From Chara braunii (taxonomy: Eukaryota > Streptophyta > Charophyceae > Charales > Characeae): a stretch of 64,000 bases of DNA. The translations under genes and the position numbers were made by a program. A model generated the notes under the pieces. It made no database searches and had not been told where the DNA came from. It worked only from the letters and a program-made list of their open reading frames with translations. Every line of letters starts with the position of its first letter. Position 1 is the stretch's first letter. Of the stretch, positions 22,103-31,679 are shown one piece after another. The DNA lies in NCBI GenBank assembly GCA_003427395.1, contig BFEA01000003.1, positions 118,905 through 182,904 of the forward strand. The letters are read 5' to 3'.

Positions 22103-22197
22103 TCTATTATATCTACTTGAAGGTCCGTGTTGAATAAAATAGCTACCCCTCCTTTCGTACCGTCTGCCGGGGGCCAAAATTGCGGGCCCGAAATGTG
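22103..22197 (-). mobile_element. Minus-strand LINE, 5'-ward fragment beyond the insertion
   Basis: The minus strand encodes SGPQFWPPADGTKGGVAIL and then TDLQVDIIE, the endonuclease segment that corresponds to GPQVWAPAQKTRGGVTILL in the plus-strand LINE. Joining it to 11596 across one copy of the 15-bp duplication keeps the frame open into DFLLTLWAVLQEEDWVVM. It is cut off on its far side by MITE sequence. Confidence 0.8.
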
Positions 22198-22575
22198 ACG
22201 GATGGCGAGTAGTGCAACTAGGCCCTTACTCGCGACTACGAAGCCCTGCACTCTCAAGAAAGTTGCCAAGTTTGGCGAGTAAGTGCAACCACCGTGCACA
22301 GGCGGGGAAACCGAAACCACTCGCCGCAACTTGTGTCGACGGTGCGGCGAGCACTCTGACATATTTTTCATTCGCCAAGTTTGGCGAGTAAGGGCATCGC
22401 CACACCGCTCTCGAACTGTGCAAAATGAGAATGAACTTCCCGCGAGGACATGGCCAGATGCACCCGCCACATTTTTGTCTTTTTCACATTTCGAGAGCGG
22501 TGTGGCGAGGCCCTAAGTGTAACCAGGCGTCAACTCGCCAAACTTGGCGTATGGAGAGTAGTGCAACCAGGCCGT
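22198..22575. mobile_element. MITE family 1 cluster, rearranged
   Basis: Several copies of the family-1 end sequence occur in both orientations: GGCGAGTAGTGCAACTAGGCCC then TTA at about 22205-22232; TTTGGCGAGTAAGTGCAACC near 22272; and GGAGAGTAGTGCAACCAGGCC at 22554-22573. They are mixed with an interior related to 6720-6900 (for example GTCGACGGTGCGGCGAG). One end is split by the nested family-2 element. No transposase. Confidence 0.6.
22392..22513. mobile_element. Nested 122-bp MITE, family 2, with TAA target duplication
   Basis: Left end GGGCATCGCCACACCGCTCT and right end (reverse complement) GGGCCTCGCCACACCGCTCT are near-perfect inverted repeats of about 29 bp. TAA flanks both sides (22389-22391 and 22514-22516). 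Removing the element and one TAA rebuilds GGCGAGTAAGTGTAACCAGG, the family-1 terminal sequence, so this element jumped into the end of an older MITE. The signature fits PIF/Harbinger-type MITEs. Confidence 0.75.
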
Positions 22576-23299
22576 CACTCACCAACACAGCACCCTAGGA
22601 TGTCTCTGACGCTGCGAGTGGCGCGTGTACGCCTAACGCTATTGGTGCACGAGACAGCGATATATCGCACTTCTTCTGTCTGTGAGCAGCAGGGGGTGAG
22701 GCGACAGGGAGGTAAGGAGGGCAGGAAAGATTGCGTGCGCGTGTGCGTGTGCCTGTGATAGGCAGAGAAAGAGAAGCGGGCCTCCGAGAGTCAGAACTTG
22801 AGAGGCTTGAGGCCGAGAGGCGGGAGAGGGGAGAAGATCGCAGTGTCACGGATTCCTCCCTCTCAGCTTGTAGTTCCCCGGACATTATTCGTGTTATCAA
22901 TTCACGTGTCATGTGGGTATTGAAAGTTTAATTCATTCTGCAGGCATCGATCAGAGAATAACATGTGGATCAGGAGAGCCAACGGAGAAAGCCGATCGAG
23001 GAGACCGGAGGCTGCTAGTCCTAGTGATGTTGCTGGCATCTGTTTGAGGCGGACTGCCGCTGCCGCTGCTGGATTGTGAGCGGGGACGCCTTTTGCGCTG
23101 CCCTCCTGTCTGCTGTCTATCTGAGCCTTTTCCACTTTCCCATGCACGAACATTACTTCGCTTGCGCAATTTCCACTGGCGATCTGTGTGAAGAGGAAGA
23201 GGGAGAAAGAGCGAGGAAATCCTCTGTCTTGTTCGTGTTTCTTCGTGGTTCCGTCTCGTTTGTGTCGACTGTCTAGCGAAGTCTCTACACGTTTCGGCT
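22576..23299 (+). promoter_or_regulatory. Upstream region and 5' leader of the SAC phosphatase gene
   Basis: This is the interval between the MITE cluster and the first SAC codon. It holds a GTGCGTGTGC-rich stretch near 22735 and purine-rich segments (22760-22850), but no obvious TATA box at a fixed distance. The start ATG at 23300 is in the context GGCTATGGC. The transcription start cannot be placed from sequence alone. Confidence 0.4.
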
Positions 23300-23444
23300 A
23301 TGGCGGCCGGTACGGCATCTGTGCTGTCCTGTTTGCGTCTCTGGGAATATGCGGACAACTACATTTTCGAACCCTTCGAGGAGAATAGCCCGTCTTTGCC
23401 CGTCCTCAAGGTCGATCGTGACGGCGGAGATCTGAGACTCGATG
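23300..23444 (+). CDS. SAC: SAC1-family phosphoinositide phosphatase, exon 1
   Basis: First coding exon: 48 codons plus one base, ending at donor GTATGT. The protein begins MAAGTASVLSCLRLWEYADN and continues YIFEP. The LRLWE-x-x-D-x-Y-x-x-EP signature is the N-terminus of plant SAC6/SAC7(RHD4)/SAC8 proteins. The family dephosphorylates phosphoinositides (mainly PI4P) on ER/Golgi-type membranes, with a CX5R active site and C-terminal membrane anchors (family knowledge); these parts lie beyond the window. The intron is phase 1, and the single G is completed by the first two bases of exon 2. The start is chosen because it is the only ATG in frame before the conserved LRLWE. Confidence 0.85.
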
Positions 23445-24173
23445 GTATGTTTTCCAGACCGGCACTGCCTCCCATGTGTTTATGCCTTTGTGTGATATTG
23501 CCCGTAATCGAGGAACTGTACGTCTGGTTTCACAGCCTGACCTCTCTCTCTCTCTCTCGTCCGTGTCATTTGCCCTCTTGGCCTAAGGACCCGCTGGAAC
23601 CTGTTGTATTGCGCTGCCCTGAAGGCGGCATCTATCCCCAAATCCGAACGCGGCCTGGATATGACATTTCCTTTCCTTTGTTGTCGATCTTCTTCGTTCT
23701 TTCTCGTAATTATCTGCTCAACTATGGCTGTGTGCTCTGCTATTTCCTCTCTAGCGTGCTCGTGCAATTCGAAATGCTATCGACGGCGGGCACAGCCCCT
23801 ACTGTGGTAGTAGTGCGTGCCCTCGAGGAGACGAAGTTAAGCGAGGGCTGCATTTGCCGGAAACGAGACTCTGAGGGCATACTCTCACTGGGACTTTTGC
23901 CACTCAGTTCTGGACGTAATTGCGGTCAGATACACCCATGTCGGGCCGTAATTGGAGTTAAATACATCGAGAAAAGCCCTAGCGTGACGCCCTAAGGGGA
24001 CGCGCGGTTAGCCACGTCCAACTGTGTTTCTCCATGATCAAATTATTGTGGTTGATTCTTCGAAGTGTCGATGTTGTTAATCCGGTTTTATCTCTCTTGT
24101 GAGAACGCGATTAGAAGCAAAAATGAGAGTTTTCCGCCCGTGTCCTCGTGTTTCAATGCGATGACTTGCATTA

Positions 24174-24250
24174 AGGCCTGGTTGCAATCTGAACTAAATT
24201 TTGATTCTGATGCAAAATTTTGGCGGATGGCGAGTAGTGCAGCTAAGCCG
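24174..24250. mobile_element. 77-bp MITE, family 1, with TTA target duplication
   Basis: It starts AGGCCTGGTTGCA and ends with the inverted form TGCAGCTAAGCCG, flanked by TTA at 24171-24173 and 24251-24253. The inner sequence GGCGGATGGCGAGTAGTGCA is shared with 22195-22215. It is a minimal non-autonomous copy. Confidence 0.7.
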
Positions 24251-24322
24251 TTAGGCAACGATGGCGTGTCCTCTGAACGGATCCATTTCTCCAGATTCCA
24301 AAGAGCGAACAGCGCAGAACGG

Positions 24323-24475
24323 TTTCGATAAGACAAATGATATGTGCAAAAATCAATCATGTTCGTGTTTCATCAAGGGAGCGGAGGAGAGGAATGCTTT
24401 CGATCAGACAAATGATATGTGCAAAAATCAATCATGTTCGTGTTTCATCAAGAGAGCAGAGGAGAGGAATGCTCG
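24323..24475 (+). repeat. 75-bp tandem duplication
   Basis: The unit containing AGACAAATGATATGTGCAAA begins at 24331 and again at 24406, with few differences. Confidence 0.85.
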
Positions 24476-24534
24476 TGAAAAATCGGTCTGCGGCTGTGAT
24501 TCAGAGACATTGTTCCGCCTTTTCGTTGTCCAGT

Positions 24535-24921
24535 GCAACGACTTGTCCTTCGGGTGTGCGCATAGTGAAGAAAGCTATGCGTACGACGTATGGGTAGATG
24601 TGGTCTCTGTGGAGTTACCCACTTGTCGCTTTGCCGGCCCTCATTCAGGGGCTCAATCAACCGATTATTTCTCTGTGGGCTATGGTAAGTCGTGCACCGA
24701 CTTGTCCTACCGGTGTGCGCGTAGTGAAGAAAGGAATCTCTCTCTCTCTCTCTATACGTCATCGTATATATAGGTAACACACTTGTCGCTTTGCGCGCTC
24801 TCATCAGGGGCTCAACAGCACGTCTCTCGGCAGATGCTATGTAAGCGATTAACCGATTATTTCTCTCCGGGCCTTGCTAAGTCTTGCACCGACTTGTCCT
24901 ACGGGTATGCGCGTAGTGAAG

Positions 24922-24980
<59 letters not shown>
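24535..24980 (+). repeat. Imperfect long repeats ending in a (TC)n tract
   Basis: The phrase CGACTTGTCCT-CGG plus GTGCGCGTAGTGAAGAAA recurs near 24537, 24700 and 24890, each time with related CTTGTCGCTTTGC and GATTATTTCTCT segments between. The last copy runs into a 56-bp (TC)n tract at 24925-24980. Confidence 0.75.
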
Positions 24981-24983
<3 letters not shown>

Positions 24984-25563
24984 ATTTACTTGTCTTAATT
25001 CCCTTTGGGCGGGGTCCTGCCCTGATTGAAGCCCTCAACAGCAGAACGTCTCTCGGTATTTTTTCTCTCTTGGCTCTGCAGACTCCTACACCTAGATCGT
25101 TCTCATTTGTAATGTCTTGACATTTTTTTCTATTTTCTCTTTCTTGCGGTCTTTTTCACCTCTAAGGCCTGCCTATGTTGCTGTGTTTTTGCGTCTAGAT
25201 TTTCCGCCATTTTCCTCCTCTCCGTTTCGCGAACCTCGTCAGTTTCCCCTAACTTCCTTCGCTCTCGCTTACAGTTGCCTGCTTGCCATCCGAACCTCGT
25301 AGCTGGCGGTTGGGCTTGGATATCGCATTGATGGTCTATCGCAAACCTGGTTCAGTTGAGGTTAATAACTCTTTTCTCGTTAGAGGCGACAGGAGTGCTC
25401 TTGGGAAAGGAGTGACATGCTGAGAGATGGGTTTGGTTGCCCTTTGGAAAGAGGATTGTAAGAGGATGTTGAGCATCTTGCGAATCGAGGGAGCATTGGA
25501 TTTGATGCGCAGACCTGGGGGAGGGCGGGCGGGGGGGGAAGAGGCCGCGAGAGGGGAGGGCAG

Positions 25564-25731
25564 GAGTTCTCATGAACGAGTTGCAGGGAGAGCAATGATT
25601 GTATAGAGCATTATTCCTGTTGTCTTGTCGAGCGTCTGGGAGGCAAGGAGTTCTCATGAACGAGTTGCAGGGAGAGAAATGATTGTATAGAGCATTATTC
25701 CTGTTGTCTTGTCGAGCTTCTGGGAGGCAAG
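25564..25731 (+). repeat. 84-bp tandem duplication
   Basis: GAGTTCTCATGAACGAGTTG starts at 25564 and 25648. The two units differ at only a couple of positions. Confidence 0.85.
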
Positions 25732-26554
25732 ATTGTCTCATCGGTCCCGTGCTTGCTGACTTTGGAAAGCTTACTGTTCATGCTTGTGGAGATCCGGCAC
25801 TTTGGGTGACGTATTCAGGTTACTGCCTACCTCAAATATTCCTGTTTGTAGGCTGATTCCTGGTGAAAGGCTTGTTAACGAACTAGGTGGGAATGGCTAT
25901 ACAGATGAATGTAGACGCAGCATGCATGAAAATGTCCGAACACATGAATTTAAACGCATGGATGAAATCGTGAAAAGGCAGTGAATGAATAATGTAGAAG
26001 TTTGTACTCGTTCGAACGGTCGTCTCTGGGCTTTGCTACTATCATGATCGTCAATCGGAAAATAAGATTTGAAATTGCGGCCGTGCTCCCCAGGCGCATC
26101 GTTTAGTGCGAAATTGGATGAGATGCATTGTTCTTCCCTGTGTGTGCAATGTCGAGGGAATATTACATAAAAGAAAGGTGCATTTTTGTTTTCTTCCGTG
26201 TAGAGTGCACGAGATTAGGATGGTCCTGTGCAGAAATTCATGGCGCAAATGGCGCGCATTTTCTTCCGTATATCTTTGTTTTTGAGTGAAGTAGCCTCCC
26301 CTGTTCCTGCAGTTTCCTCTAGTTATCACGATCCTGTGCAGTACTGATGCCGCAAGTGCCGCGTATGGTTCCCCTCGTCGTTGGAAGGCCTTTTTTACGC
26401 GGTCTCGGTAATAGCAGTGAGTATAATGGAGACATGCAGTTCTTTCTGGAAACTCACTTGGAAATGCAAGTGTCTTGTCTATGTGTAGGGGAGTGAGCCT
26501 GTTTGTGTGTGTGTGAGAGAGAGGAAGGGAGAGAGAGTGAGGGAGTAGATATAT

Positions 26555-26555
<1 letters not shown>

Positions 26556-26612
<57 letters not shown>
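26556..26612. repeat. (GATA)n microsatellite
   Basis: About 14 tandem GATA units, directly visible. The Tyr/Leu/Ser/Ile-repeat frames on the minus strand are products of this array. Confidence 0.95.
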
Positions 26613-26862
26613 CAAACAAAGCAAATGACACATCCCACAGATAATCCAATTGCCACAAAGCAAATAACACATCCCACAGATCAGCATATGTTTTCTTTTT
26701 TCTTTTTTTCTTATTTTCTTAGTTTCTTATTTTCTTACTTTTTTATTTTCTTATTTTATTTTCTTGTTTTCTTATTTTCTCTTTTTTTTTTTTTTCTTGA
26801 ACTCCGTACCGTCTGTACTGAAGGGTGTCCAACATTTTCTCTTTGTACACATCCGTATCGCC

Positions 26863-27118
26863 CAGAACTGCATGATGTCGCACTGTGATGAACATCCTGC
26901 TGTTTTTTTGACATGTGGATAACATATACGTTGTCCCTTTTGTGCACAAGGACGCTATCAGAACTGCATAATGTCGCACTGTGATGAACGTCCTGCTGTT
27001 CTTTTGACACGTGGATAACATATACGTTGTCCCTTTTGTGCCCAAGGACGCTATCAGAACTGCATGATGTCGCACTGTGATGAACGTCCTGCTGTTCTTT
27101 TAACATGTGGATAACATG
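26863..27118 (+). repeat. 96-bp minisatellite, 2.6 units
   Basis: Units starting CAGAACTGCATGATGTCGCA at 26863, 26959 and 27055 with a constant 96-bp period. The third is cut short after GGATAACATG. Confidence 0.9.
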
Positions 27119-27235
27119 TCCTCTGTCAGGACTGTTTTGACGGGATGGTTCATGCGAGCCGTCCTGCTGAATGCTGTGCTAGCGCAGCTCTCCTTGGGTA
27201 TCCTTGTGAACATCCACATCATAGTATTTATGTTT

Positions 27236-27500
27236 TTGCATCTTCTTCGACAATTGGTGAAAATTCGTTCACGAAAGTTCTTGCACAATTTGTGGATGGT
27301 GCCGTGTGACCAGCGAAGTGCCAAATCGCAAATTGCTACAGACGGCCAGGGCCTTGTCCGGGCCTTGTCCAATCTGAAAGGGTACAGCAGTGCCACAAAC
27401 ATGCCCAAAACCTCAAATCTGCCGAGGTCGGGACAGATAAAGCCTCTGAAAAGGTACAGGAGTGCGATCGGAACCATGCCCAAAACCTCAAATCTGCCGA
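27236..27500 (-). mobile_element. Fragment of MITE family 3, inverted relative to 28044-28427
   Basis: The segments ACAATTGGTGAAAATTCGTT, GCACAATTTGTGGATGGTGC and GCCCAAAACCTCAAATCTGC are reverse complements of sequence at 28095-28260. The last block is itself duplicated (27399 and 27480), so this copy is rearranged. Confidence 0.65.
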
Positions 27501-27537
27501 GGTGGGGACAGATAAAGCCTTCGACACTTCCTAGGAA

Positions 27538-27672
27538 GGCAGAAAAAGACAACAAGAAACGGGAAAAGAAGGAAGGAGAGCCGAAGGCAGAAAAAGACAA
27601 CAAGAAACGGGAAAAGAAGGAAGGAGAGCCGAAGGCAGAAAAAGACAACAAGAAACGGGAAAAGGAAGGAGA
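27538..27672 (+). repeat. 48-bp minisatellite, about 2.8 units
   Basis: The unit GCAGAAAAAGACAACAAGAA followed by ACGGGAAAAGAAGGAAGGAG and AGCCGAAG is repeated with almost no change. Because 48 is a multiple of 3, it creates a repeating Lys-rich open frame on one strand and a Phe/Leu-rich one on the other; I regard both as accidental. Confidence 0.9.
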
Positions 27673-27794
27673 GCCCCACCTGTTCATCACCTCTTGCGTA
27701 CAAGGCCAGCCACGTGGATGCCCCATCCCCGTGTGTCACAAGGACCCACTTATTTTCTTTTTTTAGTACATATTTTATTTTTATTAGTACAAAT

Positions 27795-27877
27795 TGCCGC
27801 TGTCCGGACTCGAACCGGAATGGACAAGCCGCAGGTACCTCATACCTGTATGTTTACCAAATTTCATGCGCTCCGAT
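27795..27877 (-). pseudogene. tRNA-Leu(GAG)-like relic
   Basis: The minus strand has a T-arm CCGGTTCGAGTCCGG, the 3' acceptor half CAGCGGCA, an anticodon arm CAGGT-ATGAGGT-ACCTG with a seven-base loop and anticodon GAG (Leu), a variable region, and a D-loop-like AAATTTGGTAAACA typical of bacterial or organellar tRNA-Leu. The 5' acceptor half does not pair with the 3' half, so it is unlikely to be functional. It may be a transferred organellar tRNA copy or a tRNA-derived repeat head. Confidence 0.55.
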
Positions 27878-27968
27878 TCAGTGTGACAATGTATAAGAGA
27901 GAGAGAGAGGGAGAGAGAGTACTCTCATTCATGAAACTGGTCGTACAGGTTTGCAAGGTGAGGTATAG

Positions 27969-27971
<3 letters not shown>

Positions 27972-28021
<50 letters not shown>
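27972..28021. repeat. (TC)n microsatellite
   Basis: About 25 TC units, directly visible. Confidence 0.95.
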
Positions 28022-28023
<2 letters not shown>

Positions 28024-28043
28024 CGGTCGTGGGCACTCTCTAA

Positions 28044-28427
28044 GGGCATACTCACACTGCGACCCCAAATCCGCAAAATATGCGGACTTTGGAAGGGTCG
28101 ATTTGAGGTTTTGGGCATGGGTCCGGTCGCACTGCTGTACCTTTTCAGCCCGGCCAAAAAGACCCGGAAAAAAGGAGCACTTTGCGATTTGGTCACAGGG
28201 CACCATCCACAAATTGTGCAACAACTTTTGTGAACGAATTTTCACCAATTGTCAAAGAAAATGCGAAAACATAAATAGGGCATTTGCGCAAATTCCCTTG
28301 CCGCGCGGCTACACAAGCCGGTGGGCACAGGAATGGTACATTTAGGACTTTTGGCAAATCTGTGTGACCGGTCCTCTACCTTTTTTGGGGGGAATTTGGG
28401 ATTATAGGTCCCAGTGTGAGTACGCCC
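28044..28427. mobile_element. 384-bp MITE, family 3, with TAA target duplication
   Basis: Left end GGGCATACTCACACTGCGAC and inverted right end GGGCGTACTCACACTGGGAC are flanked by TAA at 28041-28043 and 28428-28430. The interior has no ORF of note. The inverted-repeat ends, 3-bp TAA target site and small size fit PIF/Harbinger-type MITEs. Confidence 0.75.
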
Positions 28428-29099
28428 TAAGTTCTTCAAAATGTCTTTGTTCTCGTGCATTATACTTGGTAAGATACCAAGTATTCAATGAAGCAACATC
28501 ATGCAGATGTGAGATATGGCAGGCAACACAGAAGATAGACAGAGCACACCGACATAGATAGAGCACTCAGGAAGTTGACGAGAACGACAAACGAATTCTC
28601 TCGAACACGAGGGCACCGAAAAATTAAAATGAAACACAGCCCAAATAGCTCGAACCGAACGTGAGCATAACAGCTCATAATCCTCAATATCCAAGTCCGA
28701 GCTGCTGGCGGTCGACCTTCATCCGGCCGCCAGAGCCGGAATCGTCAGGGGTCTATGCGACGGAGATGCAGTTCCTTTTGGACTACTATCTCTTTGGGCA
28801 CTCTGTCTTACCACTTCTGCTCACCTGCTGCTCAACCGGGTGGGAAGGAAATATGAATTTGATCTACTGTCGGGAAGGAATATGTTTGTTGTGAGATTTC
28901 CCCCGGTGCTGTGGTGGAGTTTTGGTTCGTTCACACGTCATAGCATTCCACAGCTACCCTCCCGCCCTCTCCCCTGTCATGTAAGTTGCAAAACTGTAAA
29001 TGTATGTTGCAAAACTGTAAAATTAAGTAGTAATCGCTCACTAACAAATAGTTTATTGTCATCTTGTGTGGCATTGATAATGGGGTCATGCATTATCAG

Positions 29100-29198
29100 C
29101 GGATGAGTCGACAGCCATTCCCTCTGCTTCGGATGGAGTCGTAGCGAAGAGGACGCGGACCGTCTATGGCATCCTCGGCATGTTACGTCTCCTAGCAG
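29100..29198 (+). CDS. SAC: SAC1-family phosphoinositide phosphatase, exon 2
   Basis: A 99-base exon that takes two bases to complete the split Ala codon, reads 32 codons and ends in a single G (phase 1). It encodes a loop (DESTAIPSASDGVVAK) and then RTRTVYGILGMLRLLAG, which matches the conserved (I/V)(F/Y)G(I/V)xGxxxLxAG motif of SAC domains. Acceptor ATTATCAG and donor GTCTCT; the donor is a weak match to consensus beyond GT. Phase agreement with exons 1 and 3 supports the boundaries. Confidence 0.85.
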
Positions 29199-30418
29199 GT
29201 CTCTCTCCCTCATCCTCTATTTTCTCTTTCTTTACACTCTTCAATTCTTCCGTGTCTCTCTCTCTCTCTCGTTCTCTCTCTTCTAGGTTGCTTTTGCTCT
29301 CGCTTAACTCCCCCGCTCTTGCTGAGTCTCTCCTCTCATCTTTCCTGTCTTGTGTTGTCCTCCTATTTCTCGTCCTCTACCCTATCCTTGTCTCCCACTG
29401 TCTTGGCCGCTCTCCACCCTCGCTACCGCCTTCTCTTCATCGCGATCTCTCCCCCTGTCGGCCCGCCTCTTCCCCCGTCCTCTTTTCCGTGCTTTCTGGC
29501 CGTCTGTCCTTTTCTACTTTCCTCGTTTCCCACTATTCCGTTTTCCCTCTCGTTCCCACTCTCAGTACTAACATAGTCTCGTTTCTCCTCGTTCTCTATC
29601 CTCTCCCTTTCCCTCTTTGTGGCCCCCGCCTTGTCTCTGCCGTGCCTCCTGTTCCTCACGTCTCTTTCGTCTCTCATCCGCTCCTGTCGTTCTCTCACCT
29701 CCTGTCCTTCCATATCTTTGTTTTCCTTTCTTTTTTCTCGTCTTTTTCCTGCCCTTCCCATCCCTCCCCTTCTCTCTCTTTCTCGCCACTCGCCCTTCTG
29801 ATTCTCGCGTCCGTTCTCTTTCTCTCGCCCTCTTCCTGCTCTTCTTCTCTTCTTCCTCCTCTGTTTTCCCACTCTGACCGCTCTCGTACCATTTTCTCCA
29901 GTTCAGCCCGAATGGATCTGGGCACCTTTGGAGCGAGGCCCTATGCTACCATTTCGCTTACCTCGGCTTGCGTTTTGTCCCTTTCACTTCGTTCTCCTTG
30001 CCTCAACTCTCCCCCTTTCTGTTAACCCGTCTCTCTCCTCCCTCTGCCTGTTGCGATGCTGGTGTCTCTCTCGGAATGTCCTTCCCGCTGTGCTTTCCCC
30101 CCCTTTCTTGAGGAGGACGTCGATCACACCAGAAAGCTGTTGATCATGATTTTAGTGTAAACTCCCTCTCACTTTCCATATATATTTCTCTCTAATCAGT
30201 GCAGCGATACGGGAATGTTTGCGAGTCTTGCGGATGAGAAGATCGGGAGTGTAACGCCTGCCTTCCCTGCGCTGAGTGTGCTATCATGTTCGCTATACAC
30301 GACTCCACAGAAAAAGCATGACTGGGCCAGACTGTTCCGTCACTTTCACCGACTCGTAGGGTGAACCTCGAGACATCAGTGTTCTGTGTGTGTGTGTGCG
30401 AGAGAGAGAGTTGTGTGC

Positions 30419-30513
<95 letters not shown>

Positions 30514-30624
30514 GATTGTGAATTCATCTTAGTTATCGGAGTAGTGTAGAGTGATTGAAGAAAGGCTTGTAGGACAAATCTGTAACAGCAATGGCTCTGT
30601 GGTGGTGTTTCCCCGAGTGCACAG
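29199..30624 (+). other. SAC intron 2 (1426 bp), pyrimidine-rich
   Basis: Almost all of 29210-30100 is a C/T-rich strand, producing long Ser/Leu/Pro-rich frames that I reject as genes. A (GT)n(GA)n block lies at 30422-30511. The acceptor is GTGCACAG before exon 3. Confidence 0.8.
30422..30511. repeat. (GT)n followed by (GA)n
   Basis: Compound dinucleotide repeat directly visible, about 40 bp GT then 50 bp GA. Confidence 0.95.
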
Positions 30625-30752
30625 GTCCGTATCTGATTGTCTTGACAGGACGGCAGGGTGTTGGAGTCTTCAGGGAAAGTGCTGTGTGGCGGGTGACAGG
30701 GATGGACATACTCCCGTGTTTTACCAGCACGAAACACTTGTCTGCATCACAG
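30625..30752 (+). CDS. SAC: SAC1-family phosphoinositide phosphatase, exon 3
   Basis: A 128-base exon: two bases complete the Gly codon of LLAG, then 42 codons beginning PYLIVLTGRQGVGVFRESAV and continuing WRVTGMDILP. This aligns with the SAC-domain strand pattern YL(I/V)V(I/V)T followed by VG, then W/FKxT and (V/I)LP. It ends TCACAG with donor GTATTG, phase 0. Neighbouring exons join without gap relative to the plant and animal family members I know. Confidence 0.88.
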
Positions 30753-31154
30753 GTATTGTTGCGAATGCCGTGGTTTTTATTTGTTTCTTTTCAACAACGC
30801 TAAACTAGTACTGGCGCATTGGTGATCAGAGGTCCTTTTATTGCTTGGTCATTTTGTAGAGACTATATGCAGTTTTTCCTTTCTCTCTCTCTGTGTTTCT
30901 CCCTCTTTGTCGGTGGAGTTGCGGCATTACTTAGCTCCCATGGATCTCTCAGTGCAGTGATTTGGAACCACAGTCCTCTTACATTTTACCATCTCTTGGG
31001 ATCCCTTGGGATGCGGTGGTTCTGGAGATTTTCTGACTTCTCTAAGTTCTAATGGCGTGGTTTTGCCACTTGCCAACCTCCAACTTTGGTGACTGAGTCG
31101 TTGTTCCTGTTCCACATGTGCTAATAGTATTTCCCCCATGGGAAGCAAATGTTG

Positions 31155-31390
31155 TGGAGGTACACCAGGCTCTCTCCCCAAAACCCAGGCGTTGAGCTGT
31201 AGAGGTATGCTGGGCCCTCCTTGTGAAAACCAGGTCCATTTGACGAGATCCAGGGGTTGGGCGCCTGATGACTAGGGAACCAGGCTCTCTCTCCAGAGAC
31301 CAGGTGTAAATTGTCGAGGTATGCCAGGCCCTCCTGAAAACCAGGTTCATTTGGCTAGATTGACGCGGTTGGGCGCCTGATGTCTAGGCT
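31155..31390 (+). repeat. About 115-bp tandem repeats
   Basis: GGTATGC-GGGCCCTCC and GAAAACCAGGT-CATTTG recur at about 31204 and 31319, with the closing phrase GGTTGGGCGCCTGATG at 31255 and 31368. A partial earlier unit begins near 31159. Confidence 0.75.
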
Positions 31391-31679
31391 ATTTATGACC
31401 GCTGGTGATTGGGGTGGTTAATCCGTATTTTATATTATACTATACATTGGGGAAGCACACAAACGTATGCTGTTTGTTATACTTCCTGCCTGCCATTGAA
31501 ACTAAGTGGTAAGGTCCAAATCGGTGGATACTGACCATATTGGAGTTGATTACCCATCTATTGATATTGATTGGGGGACAGGTGACTAGACAACTTACAA
31601 CAATCATTATGGGCTCAGATGGATTCATGGAAACCAGAGCCCTGGGAGATCAGACATTGGGCCTTTACACGGTTCAACA

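Larger units (their letters stand above)
23445..29099 (+). other. SAC intron 1 (5655 bp)
   Basis: Donor GTATGT, acceptor ATTATCAG. It is filled with MITEs, minisatellites, microsatellites and a tRNA-like relic listed separately. The parts 23445-24170, 25000-25560, 25740-26550 and 28440-29095 show no recognisable gene. Long open frames inside it arise from simple repeats. Confidence 0.8.

Noticed and set aside
22735-23276. Short frames upstream of the SAC start as an extra upstream exon
   Set aside because: No similarity to SAC proteins, which begin near LRLWE; the ATG at 23300 gives the expected N-terminal length.
26051-26677. 208-codon minus-strand frame with a Tyr-Leu-Ser-Ile repeat
   Set aside because: The repetitive part is the (GATA)n microsatellite; the remainder shows no motif.
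26863-27118. Regular repeats considered as a CRISPR array
   Set aside because: The units are contiguous tandem copies with no unique spacers, in a eukaryotic intron.
27100-27766. Long frames on both strands (208 and 219 codons)
   Set aside because: Generated by a MITE fragment and the 48-bp minisatellite; neither resembles a protein family.
29180-30025. 281-codon plus-strand frame and overlapping minus-strand Arg/Glu-rich frames
   Set aside because: Almost pure C/T strand in SAC intron 2; composition is Ser/Leu/Pro on one strand and Arg/Glu/Lys on the other, as expected from simple sequence, with no domain.
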